Numbered from the stretch's first letter, positions 7,580-17,062 are shown. The stretch: DNA of 64,000 nucleotides from Heyndrickxia ginsengihumi (GCF_011008565.1 NZ_JAAIWK010000006.1:62001-126000); one strand, 5' to 3'. Notes: generated by a model not told the origin, from the letters alone. Numbers and translations: made by a program.

Positions 7580-8163
7580 TAAACAATCTCTCCCTCTAAT
7601 AAAGCATCAAAGAAATATCCACTTGAGGCTGCACCTGGGTCTATATGCCCGATTGAACGTTCTCCAAGATAAGAAGCCCGTCCTTTTGTGGCTTTCATAT
7701 CTTTCGTTTGCTTCACTGCTTCTTCAATAGTTTTTTTCGTTAATGTCCCACGTTCTAAAGCCTCAATAACTGGTTCCCATACATCTATCATTGTTTTTTC
7801 TCCCCGGACTGCTTTTCCGCGTTTTTTTATTCCTTCAAGCCCTGCTTTTAAAATAGAAAGCAAATCTTGCTCATCATTCCCTGCTTGTTTTGCCATTGCG
7901 ATAAATGCGGAACCATATAAAGGTCCTGATGCGCCACCGACTTTACTTAATAGAGTCATAGAAGAAAGTTTAAACACATCTTGAATAGTTGAATATCCCC
8001 CTTCCTTTAATTTCTCTTCCATTGCTTTTACCCCGCGTCCCATATTTGATCCATGATCACCATCGCCAATTGCACTGTCTAATTCACTTAAATAGGCTTT
8101 ATTTTCTTGAACTTTTTTTGCAAATACTTCAAGCCATACAACAGTCTTCTCCACAGTTAACAT
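7579..8163 (-). CDS. dhaL: dihydroxyacetone kinase ADP-binding subunit DhaL
   Basis: This 194-aa all-helical subunit keeps ADP as a permanent cofactor and passes phosphate to dihydroxyacetone on DhaK. The magnesium-ADP site is DSAIGDGDHGSNMGRG (near 26-41), with the conserved Asp cluster. GGASGPLYGSAF and the C-terminal DPGAASSGYFF are also diagnostic. It starts 15 nt downstream of dhaK with an AAGGAGGAG site. Confidence 0.92.
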   Translation of the reverse strand: MLTVEKTVVWLEVFAKKVQENKAYLSELDSAIGDGDHGSNMGRGVKAMEEKLKEGGYSTIQDVFKLSSMTLLSKVGGASGPLYGSAFIAMAKQAGNDEQDLLSILKAGLEGIKKRGKAVRGEKTMIDVWEPVIEALERGTLTKKTIEEAVKQTKDMKATKGRASYLGERSIGHIDPGAASSGYFFDALLEGEIV

Positions 8164-8178
8164 AAATGCTCCTCCTTC

Positions 8179-9171
8179 TTATCCCCAAGCTGGTGTAACA
8201 ACAGGAAATTGCAAATAATGATTCCATTCATCATCGACTAGCTTTAATAGAGTCAACGAAATCCCTTCCATATCAATTGAAGTCATAAAGGAACCAACCT
8301 TTTTGAAATCTACTATTAAACCTTCTTCTTTCAATAAATTCTGAACATCGTTCATAAAAATGTATTGTTCCATCAAAGGAGTTGCACCAAGACCATTTAC
8401 TAAAACTGCATAATGTTGCCCCTTTTCCCATTGACATGCTGCCTTTAATTGCGTTACTAATTCTTTTGCAATTTCATTGGAGGTTTTGATTTTTTCTCTG
8501 CGATACCCTGGTTCCCCATGAATTCCTACACCGTATTCCATTTCATCCTCGCCTAATAAAAATCCTGGTTTCCCTACTTCTGGAACAGTTGCAGGAGAGA
8601 TTGCAACACCAATCGTTTTAATATGGGGAACTAATCGATCACCTATTTTTTTTATTTCTTCAATAGATAATCCCGTTGCTGCTGCTGCACCTAAAATTTT
8701 ATGAACAAAGATCGTTCCCGCTACCCCTCGTTTTCCAGCTGTATATGTACTATCCTCAACGGCAATATCATCATCAATAATTAATGTCTTGATTTGAATC
8801 CCTTCCATTTCGGCAAGCTCTTGTGCCATTTCAAAATTCATGACATCACCAGAATAATTTTTTACAATTAATAAAACCCCTGCTCCTTGATCTGCCTTCT
8901 TAATCGCTTCAAAGATTTGATCTGGTGTTGGGGAGGTAAATATTTCTCCGCAAACAGCAGCTGATAGCATACCTTGTCCTACAAACCCTGCATGACTCGG
9001 TTCATGTCCACTTCCCCCACCGCTAACTAAAGCAACCTTTCCCTTGTCCACAAAGTGTCTATAGATCACACCTGTTCCATCAATTCGTTGAAGTAAATGT
9101 TCGTATGCATAAGTAAAACCTTTCAGCATTTCATCTAATACATTTGACGGATCATTCATTATTTTTTTCAT
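8179..9171 (-). CDS. dhaK: dihydroxyacetone kinase substrate-binding subunit DhaK
   Basis: This 330-aa subunit binds dihydroxyacetone covalently as a hemiaminal on His218 (GVGIHGEPG). Other signatures are SGGGSGHEPSHAGFVG (50-65) and NYSGDVMNFEMA. Together with DhaL and DhaM it makes dihydroxyacetone phosphate with PEP as the ultimate donor. It is first in the operon, with a GGGAGGAAG site upstream and a cre-like sequence about 55-70 bp before the start. No glycerol dehydrogenase is adjacent, so the dihydroxyacetone source is elsewhere, possibly an aldol cleavage product. Confidence 0.93.
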   Translation of the reverse strand: MKKIMNDPSNVLDEMLKGFTYAYEHLLQRIDGTGVIYRHFVDKGKVALVSGGGSGHEPSHAGFVGQGMLSAAVCGEIFTSPTPDQIFEAIKKADQGAGVLLIVKNYSGDVMNFEMAQELAEMEGIQIKTLIIDDDIAVEDSTYTAGKRGVAGTIFVHKILGAAAATGLSIEEIKKIGDRLVPHIKTIGVAISPATVPEVGKPGFLLGEDEMEYGVGIHGEPGYRREKIKTSNEIAKELVTQLKAACQWEKGQHYAVLVNGLGATPLMEQYIFMNDVQNLLKEEGLIVDFKKVGSFMTSIDMEGISLTLLKLVDDEWNHYLQFPVVTPAWG

Positions 9172-9224
9172 AAGTGCTTCCTCCCTCTCCTGATAAAGCC
9201 TTATACCTATAGACTAATCATAAA

Positions 9225-9240
9225 TTGAAAGCGTTTTATT
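9225..9240. promoter_or_regulatory. cre-like site upstream of dhaKLM
   Basis: TTGAAAGCGTTTTATT matches the left half and centre of the CcpA-binding consensus (TGAAAGCG) but degenerates at the last two core positions. Its position upstream of a PTS-linked catabolic operon fits carbon catabolite control. Confidence 0.45.
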
Positions 9241-9410
9241 GTAAAATTTTTTGACTTTTCCTCGTTATCCAATTGTATGACTAAATTTAATTCATTATTT
9301 CAGTTGATAAAATTATTGCACTTCATTGTTTAAACATTTTTTACCAATCATTTAGCTATCAAAGTTAAAAATATATAATTTCTAAAATTTTAATTATTAA
9401 AAATAATTAA

Positions 9411-9439
9411 TTGACATTATCACCATTTTATTTCATTAT
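9411..9439 (+). promoter_or_regulatory. candidate sigma-A promoter of the HisD-family operon
   Basis: A perfect TTGACA at 9411-9416 is followed after 17 bp by CATTAT (9434-9439). An operator-like palindrome begins 8 bp further on, over the expected transcription start. Confidence 0.6.
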
Positions 9440-9446
9440 AAATTAA

Positions 9447-9460
9447 TGAATACGTTTTCA
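9447..9460. promoter_or_regulatory. LacI-type operator O1
   Basis: TGAATACGTTTTCA has the central CG and near-palindromic arms of LacI-family operators. It nearly repeats at 9511-9524, 64 bp further on. It is placed over the transcription start of the operon, whose last gene encodes a LacI regulator. Confidence 0.6.
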
Positions 9461-9510
9461 ATGACTACATCGTCCTAATTATCCTTTTTAGATGTTACTG
9501 ACTATAATTT

Positions 9511-9524
9511 TGCATACGTATTCA
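9511..9524. promoter_or_regulatory. LacI-type operator O2
   Basis: TGCATACGTATTCA is a near-perfect palindrome. It matches O1 at 12 of 14 positions and ends about 25 bp before the HisD-family start codon. Centre-to-centre spacing of 64 bp is about six helical turns. Confidence 0.6.
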
Positions 9525-9548
9525 AAAAGATGGGTTTGAGGAGGAATC

Positions 9549-10841
9549 ATGATGGCTGAATATATTAAAACTGGTAAAAGCACCACTGAAATTGCAAAGG
9601 CAGATGCTGAAGTTCGTGAAGCTGTGCAAAAGATTTTAGATGATGTCCAGCAACGCGGAGATACTGCAGTACGAGAACTCTCAGCAAAATTCGATCATTG
9701 GTCTCCAGAAAGTTTTCGACTCACACAAGACCAAATTGATACCATCATTAAAAGCATTCCAGAGCAAACGATCAATGATATTAAATTTGCCCAAGCGAAT
9801 GTTAGACGTTTTGCAGAAGCACAAAGAGCCGCATTAAAGGATATCGAAGTAGAAACAATGCCAGGGGTCATATTAGGACATAAAAATATACCAGTAAATA
9901 GCGTTGGCTGCTACATACCAGGGGGACGATATCCGATGGTTGCCTCTGCTCATATGAGTGTACTAACTGCAAAAGTAGCCGGTGTAAAGAGGGTGATTGC
10001 TTGTACACCGCCGATTAATGGAAAAATTCCTGCAGCAACTGTAACAGCAATGGCCTTAGCTGGAGCAGATGAAATATATATTTTAGGAGGTGTGCAAGCG
10101 ATGGCTGCAATGGGGTTTGGCACAAAATCTATTTGTCCTGTTGATATGTTAGTAGGCCCAGGAAATGCATTCGTCGCGGAGGCAAAAAGACAATTATTTG
10201 GCAAAGTTGGCATTGACTTATTAGCAGGGCCAACCGAAACATTAGTCATTGCGGACGAAACAGCAGATGCTGAAATGGTTGCGACCGACTTATTAGGGCA
10301 AGCAGAACATGGACCTACCTCCCCCTGTGCTCTCATTACAACGTCAAGAATATTAGCTTTTGAAACAATCAAAGAAATTGAACGTCAATTGCAATTGTTG
10401 CCGACAGGTGAAGTTGCTCGTATAGCATGGGAAGACAATGGGAGGATTATTTTAGTTAATAGTTTAGAAGAGGCTGTTATTGAGGCAGATAAATTGGCCT
10501 ATGAACATGTAGAAGTACTAACAAAAAACCCTGAATACTTTAAGAAGAATATGACCAACTTTGGCGCATTGTTTCTTGGACCGGAAACAAATGTTGCCTA
10601 CGGAGATAAAGTAATCGGCACCAATCATACTTTGCCTACGAAAGGCGCTGCTCGTTATACGGGTGGTCTTTGGGTAGGAAAATTTATCAAGACTTGTACT
10701 TACCAAAAAGTAAAACCTGAGGTGACCGCACAAATCGGTGAATATTGTACACGTCTATGTGAACTCGAAAACTTTGCTGCTCATGCAGAACAAGCTAAAT
10801 TAAGGGTCAAGCGTTACGGAAATAAGGAAGTAATAAAATAA
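9549..10841 (+). CDS. HisD-family NAD-dependent alcohol dehydrogenase (HpsN-like), first gene of an unassigned catabolic operon
   Basis: This 430-aa protein has the histidinol-dehydrogenase fold with the full catalytic set: zinc ligands Gln251, His254, Asp353 and His412, and the Glu319/His320 pair in YEHVEV. The chemistry expected is a four-electron oxidation of a primary alcohol to a carboxylate through an aldehyde. Context argues against histidine synthesis: no his genes, and it lies with a transporter, an SDR and a LacI regulator. HisD relatives in such settings include 3-sulfopropanediol dehydrogenase HpsN of hps clusters, but the substrate here is not proven. GAGGAGG precedes two adjacent ATGs (9549 and 9552); the second has the better 7-nt spacing. 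Two LacI-type operators lie upstream. Confidence 0.8.
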   Translation: MMAEYIKTGKSTTEIAKADAEVREAVQKILDDVQQRGDTAVRELSAKFDHWSPESFRLTQDQIDTIIKSIPEQTINDIKFAQANVRRFAEAQRAALKDIEVETMPGVILGHKNIPVNSVGCYIPGGRYPMVASAHMSVLTAKVAGVKRVIACTPPINGKIPAATVTAMALAGADEIYILGGVQAMAAMGFGTKSICPVDMLVGPGNAFVAEAKRQLFGKVGIDLLAGPTETLVIADETADAEMVATDLLGQAEHGPTSPCALITTSRILAFETIKEIERQLQLLPTGEVARIAWEDNGRIILVNSLEEAVIEADKLAYEHVEVLTKNPEYFKKNMTNFGALFLGPETNVAYGDKVIGTNHTLPTKGAARYTGGLWVGKFIKTCTYQKVKPEVTAQIGEYCTRLCELENFAAHAEQAKLRVKRYGNKEVIK

Positions 10842-11205
10842 AACATAGCAAATGAAACACAATCTTAAGCAGTTGCTGATTGTGTTTCTATTCCCGCCTA
10901 AAAATGTAAGCGATTAAAATATTATTCTATGAACTTGCTTATAGTTCTTCAAGTTCAAGCTCCTTTCAATGCCAATCTAGGAGCATCCTTTCATTTAACT
11001 TCTAGAACTTCATTATAAAATCATGCCAGCTACTAGTCATTTTTTCTTCATGAAACGATAAGACATAAAAAATAAGTTACAGTAATACTCTTCTTTTGCA
11101 CTATTCTTTTGCAATCGTCGCAAATATGTTTTTATTTTATCTGTTTTCGCTGCGACGTTAATGACTTCATTTCCTAAAATCGAACAATACTGGGGTGGAA
11201 CATTT
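10842..11205. other. intergenic with a hairpin; no gene seen
   Basis: Holds an 11-bp stem (GAAACACAATC at 10854-10864 with GATTGTGTTTC at 10878-10888) just after the dehydrogenase stop. It lacks a proper T-run, so it is a weak terminator or attenuator. The rest is AT-rich leader for the MFS gene; nothing else is recognised. Confidence 0.5.
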
Positions 11206-12531
11206 ATGAAAAAAACTTCTACTAATGTACGTTGGATCATGATGTTTCTTGTCTTCTTAATAAGTACAGTTAGTTATTTAGACCGTACCAATCTATCCGT
11301 AAGTGCACCAGTTATCCAACATGAATTCCATATTTCTGCAATGCAATTAGGGATTATATTTAGCGCATTTTCTTGGACTTATGCGCTCGGTCAAATTCCC
11401 GCAGGTATGATTGCAAACTGGTTAAAACCACGTAAAACCTATTTCTATGGGATGCTAGTCTGGTGCATCATTCTTATCCTAACAACACAGGCCGCCTCAT
11501 TTGGGGCATGGGTTATTTTTCGAATTCCTTTTGGTTTAGCTGAGGCAGTTACTTGGCCTGCTGCATCTGTCTTGCTTGCTCGTTGGTTCCCAAGAGTAGA
11601 ATATTCGCAAGCAATGTCGTTGCAAAATCTCGGTCTAGTAATTGGCGCAGCTGTCGCACCGCCAATTGTTGCTTTTTTGTTAGTTCATTGGGGATGGCAA
11701 GTGGCCTTTATTATTACAGGTATTATCGCTGCTATTCTAGGTGTCTTCTTTTATCTTTATGGAAGAGACAATCCAGAAGAACACCGTGGAGTTTCAGAAA
11801 ATGAGCTAGAATGGATTAAACATGATCAGCTAGAGGAAAATTCCGAAATTACTTCTGTACCTGGATTGTATAGAGCACTTTTAAAACGCCCAACATTATG
11901 GGCAGCAAGTATGGCAAACTTTGGTTTGGATTTCGTAAATTATATGTTTTTAACATGGTATCCAACTTATCTTACTGAAAAATACCATATGAGTTTGAGT
12001 GAAATGGGGATAATGGCAATGGAACCCTATTTGTTCGGTTTAATTACTGTATTGAGCGCAGGTACAGTTGTTCGCCGCTTGGTAGATAAAGGTCGTGATT
12101 CAGTTTCTGCACGCAAAATTGTCATTTCTCTTGGATTGATTTTAGGTACGGCAACATTATTTGTCACCCCTTTTATCAATAATATTTATGCCTCTGTTAC
12201 ATGTATGTCTTTAGGATACGCTTTTGTCATGTCAATTCTTGGTCCTATGTGGTCTACTGCAGCCGAAATTGGGGGCAAGAGTGGAGCTGGGTTTGTAAGT
12301 GGCGCTATTAACTTTATTGGCAATATTGGAGGGATTTTATCACCTTTATTAATGGGATTCATTTTACAATATTTTAATAGCTTTACTCCAGCAATTCTGA
12401 TATCTGCAGGCATTACGTTACTATGCTCGATCTTATTTCTTATTTTGTATCGTGTCCATAATGACCGTGCAGCTATTCTTACATTTACAAAAGATACTCA
12501 ATCTAAACTAAACAATCATTCTGCATCATAA
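11206..12531 (+). CDS. MFS transporter of the anion:cation symporter (ACS) family
   Basis: This 441-aa protein with 12 predicted membrane helices starts at the ATG at 11206 after GGGGTGG; an upstream in-frame ATG at 11161 is less likely. The first-helix signature SYLDRTNLSVSAP is that of ACS transporters (ExuT, GudP, DgoT, TtuB types), which import organic anions such as sugar acids with protons. A charged loop after helix 6 (NPEEHRGVSENELEWI) fits too. With the HisD-family enzyme and the two dehydrogenases around it, it probably brings in a hydroxylated organic acid or sulfonate. Confidence 0.82.
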   Translation: MKKTSTNVRWIMMFLVFLISTVSYLDRTNLSVSAPVIQHEFHISAMQLGIIFSAFSWTYALGQIPAGMIANWLKPRKTYFYGMLVWCIILILTTQAASFGAWVIFRIPFGLAEAVTWPAASVLLARWFPRVEYSQAMSLQNLGLVIGAAVAPPIVAFLLVHWGWQVAFIITGIIAAILGVFFYLYGRDNPEEHRGVSENELEWIKHDQLEENSEITSVPGLYRALLKRPTLWAASMANFGLDFVNYMFLTWYPTYLTEKYHMSLSEMGIMAMEPYLFGLITVLSAGTVVRRLVDKGRDSVSARKIVISLGLILGTATLFVTPFINNIYASVTCMSLGYAFVMSILGPMWSTAAEIGGKSGAGFVSGAINFIGNIGGILSPLLMGFILQYFNSFTPAILISAGITLLCSILFLILYRVHNDRAAILTFTKDTQSKLNNHSAS

Positions 12532-12575
12532 AAAAGATTATTTGTTTTATTTTTTTATAGGAAAGGAGATTATTC

Positions 12576-13337
12576 ATGGAATATTTAAGTGAATTATCAA
12601 CTCAAAAAATTCTCGTAACTGGGGGCAATAGAGGAATCGGCAGAGACATTGCAATATCTTTTGCAAAGCACCAGGCAAATGTTGTCATTTCGGGTAGGGA
12701 TGAAGCTACATTGATCTCAACAACAGAAATGTTACAGAAATATAATCGCAAGTGCACTTATATCAAGGCGGATATGCAGCAAGTGGAAAGTATTCGTAAT
12801 ATGGTTGATAAGGCGTACACTTATTTAAATGGACTGGATGTTGTTGTCAATAATGCTGGTATTAATATTCCAAAGCCTGCACTGGAAGTCACTGAAGAAG
12901 ATTGGGATCAAATAATAGATACAAACCTTAAAGGCACATTCTTTTGTGCACAGCAAGCAGGGAAATATATGATTGCAAAAAACAAAGGGAAAATCATTAA
13001 TATTGTTTCGCAAATGGCATTTGTCGGTTTTCGAAACCGATCTGCCTACTGCTCAAGTAAAGGTGGCGCTGTCCAATTAACAAAAGCTTTAGCAGTTGAA
13101 TGGGCACCATACAATATTAAAGTAAATGCTGTTGCACCTACGTTCATTAAAACAGAGTTAACGAACAAAATGTTTGCCGACCAATCCTTTTACGACGAAG
13201 TGTTAACGCGAATTCCTTTAGGAAAATTAGCTGAACCATCTGATGTTACAGGAGCTGTCTTATTTCTAGCATCAGATATGGCAAACTTTATTACGGGGGA
13301 TACAATTCGTGTAGATGGTGGATGGACGGCAATCTAA
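12576..13337 (+). CDS. short-chain dehydrogenase/reductase (classical SDR)
   Basis: This 253-aa NAD(P)-dependent oxidoreductase has the cofactor motif TGGNRGIG near residues 15-22, NNAGI near 90, catalytic Ser before the motif, and Tyr/Lys in SAYCSSKGG near 150-158. The C-terminus, ITGDTIRVDGGWTAI, is typical of sugar or polyol SDRs such as gluconate 5-dehydrogenase. AGGAGATTATTC precedes the ATG. The next gene follows after 20 nt. In an hps-like scheme it could interconvert alcohol and ketone to change stereochemistry; that is inference. Confidence 0.85.
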   Translation: MEYLSELSTQKILVTGGNRGIGRDIAISFAKHQANVVISGRDEATLISTTEMLQKYNRKCTYIKADMQQVESIRNMVDKAYTYLNGLDVVVNNAGINIPKPALEVTEEDWDQIIDTNLKGTFFCAQQAGKYMIAKNKGKIINIVSQMAFVGFRNRSAYCSSKGGAVQLTKALAVEWAPYNIKVNAVAPTFIKTELTNKMFADQSFYDEVLTRIPLGKLAEPSDVTGAVLFLASDMANFITGDTIRVDGGWTAI

Positions 13338-13357
13338 AACAAAAGGAGATGTTATTT

Positions 13358-14296
13358 ATGATAGATAAAAACATTTCTATCCTCGGCTCGGGAACAATGG
13401 GGCATTCAATTGCTCTCACAGCTGCTCTTGCCGGCTTTTCTATAAAAGTTTGGGGAAACGATCAGCATGATATAGAACGTGGAAGTAAAGAACTTCATAG
13501 GAAACTTGGTATTTTAGTCGCCGAAGAAGTAATTGACGAGTCTAAAAGTAAAGAAATTACAGAACGAATACAGTTTACGCTTTCTATCGGAAAGTGTATC
13601 CAAGACGCTTCTTTTATTATTGAAGCTGTACCCGAAATACTAGATCTTAAACAACGTTTATATGAACAATTAGATCAAAGATGTTCCATGGATGTCATTC
13701 TCGCCAGTAATACTTCTGGATTAAGTCCAACAGCAATCGCTTCACGCATGAAGCATCCAGAACGAATGATTGTGACTCATTTTTGGAATCCTGCCCATCT
13801 CATCCCACTAGTTGAAGTGGTGCGTGGCGAAAAAACAGCAGATAAAACGGTAAAAAAAGCCTTATCATTATTATCTGAAATGAATAAAAAACCTATTGAA
13901 GTTAAAAAAGACATATTAGGGTCAATTGGCAATCGGCTGCAATATGCTTTATTTCGAGAGGCACAACACATACTGGAGATTGGAGCTGCAACGGTAGAAG
14001 AGATTGATGCAGCCGTTCGGTACAGTATTGGGCGCCGGCTTACTGTTACAGGTCCTTTTATGACAGCGGATATGGGTGGATTAGACGTATTCCATCATAT
14101 CTCTGACTATCTTTTTAAAGATTTATCTATTGCCCCAACATCATTATCAACAATGAAGACATTGGTTGCTGAAGGAAAATACGGGCAAAAAAATGGTGCA
14201 GGCTTTTATCAATGGTCCCCGGAGTTTTCAGAGAAAATGAATGCTGAACGCGAAAAAGAATTGATTAAGTGGTTAAAAATGGATCTTATGATATAA
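13358..14296 (+). CDS. 3-hydroxyacyl-CoA dehydrogenase-family NAD-dependent hydroxyacid dehydrogenase
   Basis: This 312-aa protein starts at the ATG at 13358 after AAAAGGAGATG; an in-frame ATG at 13322 overlaps the SDR and has no site. The N-terminal Rossmann domain opens with ISILGSGTMGHSIA. Catalytic His/Glu and Asn lie in EAVPEILDLK, THFWNPAHLIPLVEV and a downstream GNRLQYALFREA. Length and the HFWNPAHLIPLVEV variant resemble relatives acting on free hydroxyacids (L-gulonate 3-dehydrogenase, L-carnitine dehydrogenase) rather than the fused CoA enzymes. No CoA ligase, crotonase or thiolase is nearby, which supports a free-acid substrate. Which acid is unknown. Confidence 0.75.
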   Translation: MIDKNISILGSGTMGHSIALTAALAGFSIKVWGNDQHDIERGSKELHRKLGILVAEEVIDESKSKEITERIQFTLSIGKCIQDASFIIEAVPEILDLKQRLYEQLDQRCSMDVILASNTSGLSPTAIASRMKHPERMIVTHFWNPAHLIPLVEVVRGEKTADKTVKKALSLLSEMNKKPIEVKKDILGSIGNRLQYALFREAQHILEIGAATVEEIDAAVRYSIGRRLTVTGPFMTADMGGLDVFHHISDYLFKDLSIAPTSLSTMKTLVAEGKYGQKNGAGFYQWSPEFSEKMNAEREKELIKWLKMDLMI

Positions 14297-14327
14297 TCAT
14301 GGAAAAGTATGCATGGAGGAATGGCTC

Positions 14328-15332
14328 ATGCAAAAAAATGTTACTGCTTCAGATGTAGCAAGGGCTTTAGGCATGTCTCAATCTACTGTATCTCGAGTTT
14401 TCACCCCTGGCGCAAGTGTATCTGCGAAAACTCGCAAAAAAGTTCTTGAAGCTGCACAACAAATGGGATATCGTCCAAATGCAATAGCTAGAAGCTTAAT
14501 CACGAAAAAAAGTAATATGATTGGAATCGTAATGGGGGATGTTAAAAACCCATTTTACCCGAATGTACTTAGCATGTTTTCAAGAGAGCTTGGAAAGAAA
14601 GGTTATCATCTTTTATTTGTAAACACAAAAAACAACCAAATTAGCGACGACGAAATATTTCAGCTTTGTGAATACAATGTAGAAGGGATTATTATTACAG
14701 ATGCTCTTTTAACTTCATCCTTAGCATCATATTTTAAAGATAAACAAATACCAATCGTCATGTTTAATCGCTATGAACAAAATTCACTTTTCCATGCGGT
14801 ATCTTGCGACAATATTGATGGTGGTTATCAAATAGGGAAATACTTACTTACAAAAGGGCACCGTCATCTTGCCTTTATTTCAGGGAACCCTAATACATCC
14901 ACTAGTCATGATCGAAAGAAAGGATTTCAAGAAGCTCTCCAAGAAAGCGGATACACATATACGACGGAATACGGAGATTACACATATGAGGGCTCCTATC
15001 AGGCAACATTGCGGCTTCTAAAATCAGCTTTACCACTCGATGCCATTTTTTGTGCTAATGACATTATGGCACTTGGTGCAATTGATGCTGCTAAGGAAAT
15101 AGGGGTACGTATTCCAGAGGATGTATCCATTATAGGATTCGACGATATTGATCTTGCGGCATGGTCTGCTTATTCGTTAACGACTTGGAAACAACCAGTA
15201 AATAAGATGATTGCAGCAACAATTGAGTTACTGTTAAAACACATCGAAAAGCCCGAACAAAATAACTTGATTATCTATAAATCTATTAAAGGTAGCTTAG
15301 TTGAAAGAAAAACCGTGATGGATCGCCATTAA
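14328..15332 (+). CDS. LacI/GalR-family transcriptional regulator
   Basis: This 334-aa repressor starts at the ATG at 14328 with GGAGGA 7 nt upstream (the in-frame ATG at 14313 overlaps that site). The N-terminal HTH is TASDVARALGMSQSTVSRVF followed by a hinge YRPNAIARSL. The periplasmic-binding-like sensor domain ends with VSIIGFDDIDLAAWS. It is the last gene of the HisD-family operon. The two TGNATACGTNTTCA palindromes at 9447 and 9511 are good candidate binding sites, giving operon-wide and autogenous control. Confidence 0.88.
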   Translation: MQKNVTASDVARALGMSQSTVSRVFTPGASVSAKTRKKVLEAAQQMGYRPNAIARSLITKKSNMIGIVMGDVKNPFYPNVLSMFSRELGKKGYHLLFVNTKNNQISDDEIFQLCEYNVEGIIITDALLTSSLASYFKDKQIPIVMFNRYEQNSLFHAVSCDNIDGGYQIGKYLLTKGHRHLAFISGNPNTSTSHDRKKGFQEALQESGYTYTTEYGDYTYEGSYQATLRLLKSALPLDAIFCANDIMALGAIDAAKEIGVRIPEDVSIIGFDDIDLAAWSAYSLTTWKQPVNKMIAATIELLLKHIEKPEQNNLIIYKSIKGSLVERKTVMDRH

Positions 15333-15380
15333 TGTTGTTAAACTGTTATTTCCTCCTTGCGATCATTAAAATGATTCAAT

Positions 15381-15422
15381 AATTGCTTCAAATAAATATT
15401 CCGATATTTATTTGAAGCAATT
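15381..15422. terminator. bidirectional terminator, 19-bp perfect stem
   Basis: Arms at 15381-15399 and 15404-15422 are exact reverse complements around a 4-nt loop, between convergent genes (LacI regulator and the ProP-like transporter). The U-tract is weak in both directions, so an RNA-stabilising role is also possible. Confidence 0.7.
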
Positions 15423-15493
15423 ATGATTAATTTAAGCAAGATTTAACCTCAGTATTTTCTATCTTCATCATGGACAATTAATCTGTCTAGAGT

Positions 15494-16975
15494 TTAATGT
15501 AAGTTTTCAACTCGTTTTTTCTTTGACCCCATACTAGTATAATCCCCTTGATCTTCTACCTCTCTATTCATTTCTTGGATCCACCAGAAAGCTTCATTTG
15601 GTTTATTCAATAGTTCTTTAATTTCACTTGAATTCTCTACTACCGGAGAAGATCCACGTAATGATCTGCGGGCAGTTTCTTTTACAAAAAAGCCAACAAT
15701 CACAATACCAAGTACACAAACGGCTATTAAATAATAAGCTGGAACCATACGATTTTTTGTCACACTCACGAGCCATGCAACGATTAATGGTGTTGTCCCA
15801 CCAAATAAAGAGGTAGAAACATTATACGTGATCGCAAGTGATCGGTACCGGACTTTTGTAAAAAACAATGATGGCAATGTCGCTGGAAGAGTCCCTTGAA
15901 ACGCTGCTAACAAACATCCAAGGATAAGCATGCCTAAAAAGGAAGCATAACTATTTCCAGTACGAACCATGATAAACACAGGTATACTAAGAACAATTGT
16001 CGCAATTAATGCCCCCTTAATGATAGGGTTTCTACCAATACGATCACTCCAATACCCCATTGCTAAAACAATTGGAGTGATGACAACCATGACAATCAGG
16101 ATTAGTAATAAACCTTTTGTCTCCCCAAAGCCAAGTATTTCTGATAAATACGCAGGCATATAAGTAAGTACCATATAGCTCATTGTATTATAAAATATCA
16201 CAATTCCTATGCAAATTAAAAATGGTTTCCAATGTTGCACGACCATCTCTTTAAGAGATATGTCTTCTTCTCTATCCTCTATTTTTTCAATTGCTTTGAA
16301 CGCAGGAGTTTCTTCTAAATTTGTTCGAAAATATAAACCGATAAAACCTAACGGTGCAGCAATGAAGAAAGGAATCCTCCATCCCCATTCAACCATCGCA
16401 TCACTTCCAAGAAGGAAGGACAATAATGTTACAATACCTGAACCAGCAATATAGCCAAGGAGTGTCCCAACTTCTAATCCGCTCGCCATAAAGCCCCGCT
16501 TTTTATCAGGTGTGGATTCTGCAATAAATGTCATTGCCCCTGCATATTCTCCCCCCGTTGAAAATCCCTGTATTAGCCTAGCTACTAATAATAAAATCTG
16601 AGCAGCTACACCAATTGTGGCGTAACTTGGAATAAGCCCTATACTTAAAGTGGCCAGCGCCATCATGGTTAAAGTAATTGTAAGAACTTTTTTTCGACCG
16701 AAACGATCACCGAGCATCCCAAAAAATAAACCGCCGATTGGTCTAATTAGGAAAGCAACTGCAAAAGTAGCAAAAGTGTAGATTAGCTGCACCGATGGGT
16801 CGATTTCCGGAAAAAATACTTTTCCAATCGTAACAGCTAAATATGAGTAAATACCGAAGTCGAACCATTCTACTGCATTTCCAAGAGATGTACCAATCAT
16901 GGACTTTTTCGCAAGTTTATTATCAACAATTGTTATATTTTCTTTTTTAAATATTTCGTTTATTTTTTGGTCCAT
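15494..16975 (-). CDS. ProP-like MFS osmolyte/H+ symporter
   Basis: This 493-aa metabolite:H+ symporter starts at the ATG at 16975 after AAAGGAGG; the frame extends 7 codons further. The opening SLGNAVEWFDFGIYSYLA, the loop DRFGRKKVL, and RLIQGFSTGGEYAGAMTFIAES are characteristic of ProP and relatives. ProP carries proline, glycine betaine and ectoine. The long charged C-terminal tail (about 60 residues) has no clear coiled-coil heptads. It sits 110 bp downstream of the ectoine-type operon on the same strand, so ectoine or another zwitterionic osmolyte is the likely cargo. Confidence 0.8.
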   Translation of the reverse strand: MDQKINEIFKKENITIVDNKLAKKSMIGTSLGNAVEWFDFGIYSYLAVTIGKVFFPEIDPSVQLIYTFATFAVAFLIRPIGGLFFGMLGDRFGRKKVLTITLTMMALATLSIGLIPSYATIGVAAQILLLVARLIQGFSTGGEYAGAMTFIAESTPDKKRGFMASGLEVGTLLGYIAGSGIVTLLSFLLGSDAMVEWGWRIPFFIAAPLGFIGLYFRTNLEETPAFKAIEKIEDREEDISLKEMVVQHWKPFLICIGIVIFYNTMSYMVLTYMPAYLSEILGFGETKGLLLILIVMVVITPIVLAMGYWSDRIGRNPIIKGALIATIVLSIPVFIMVRTGNSYASFLGMLILGCLLAAFQGTLPATLPSLFFTKVRYRSLAITYNVSTSLFGGTTPLIVAWLVSVTKNRMVPAYYLIAVCVLGIVIVGFFVKETARRSLRGSSPVVENSSEIKELLNKPNEAFWWIQEMNREVEDQGDYTSMGSKKKRVENLH

Positions 16976-17062
16976 AACGTCAATCCTCCTTTTCACGATA
17001 TGATATTTGCAGAATTTTCCAATATTTAAAAATGTATTTCGTTATTTCTTCTTATATATAAA

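Noticed and set aside
7950-8100. Long plus-strand frames inside dhaL, the HisD-family gene, ehuB and other genes
   Set aside because: Out-of-frame shadows of well-supported genes on the other strand, with no ribosome sites.
9549-10841. Annotation as biosynthetic histidinol dehydrogenase (hisD)
   Set aside because: Active site agrees, but there are no other his genes, and the operon has a transporter, SDR and LacI regulator. A catabolic role is more likely.
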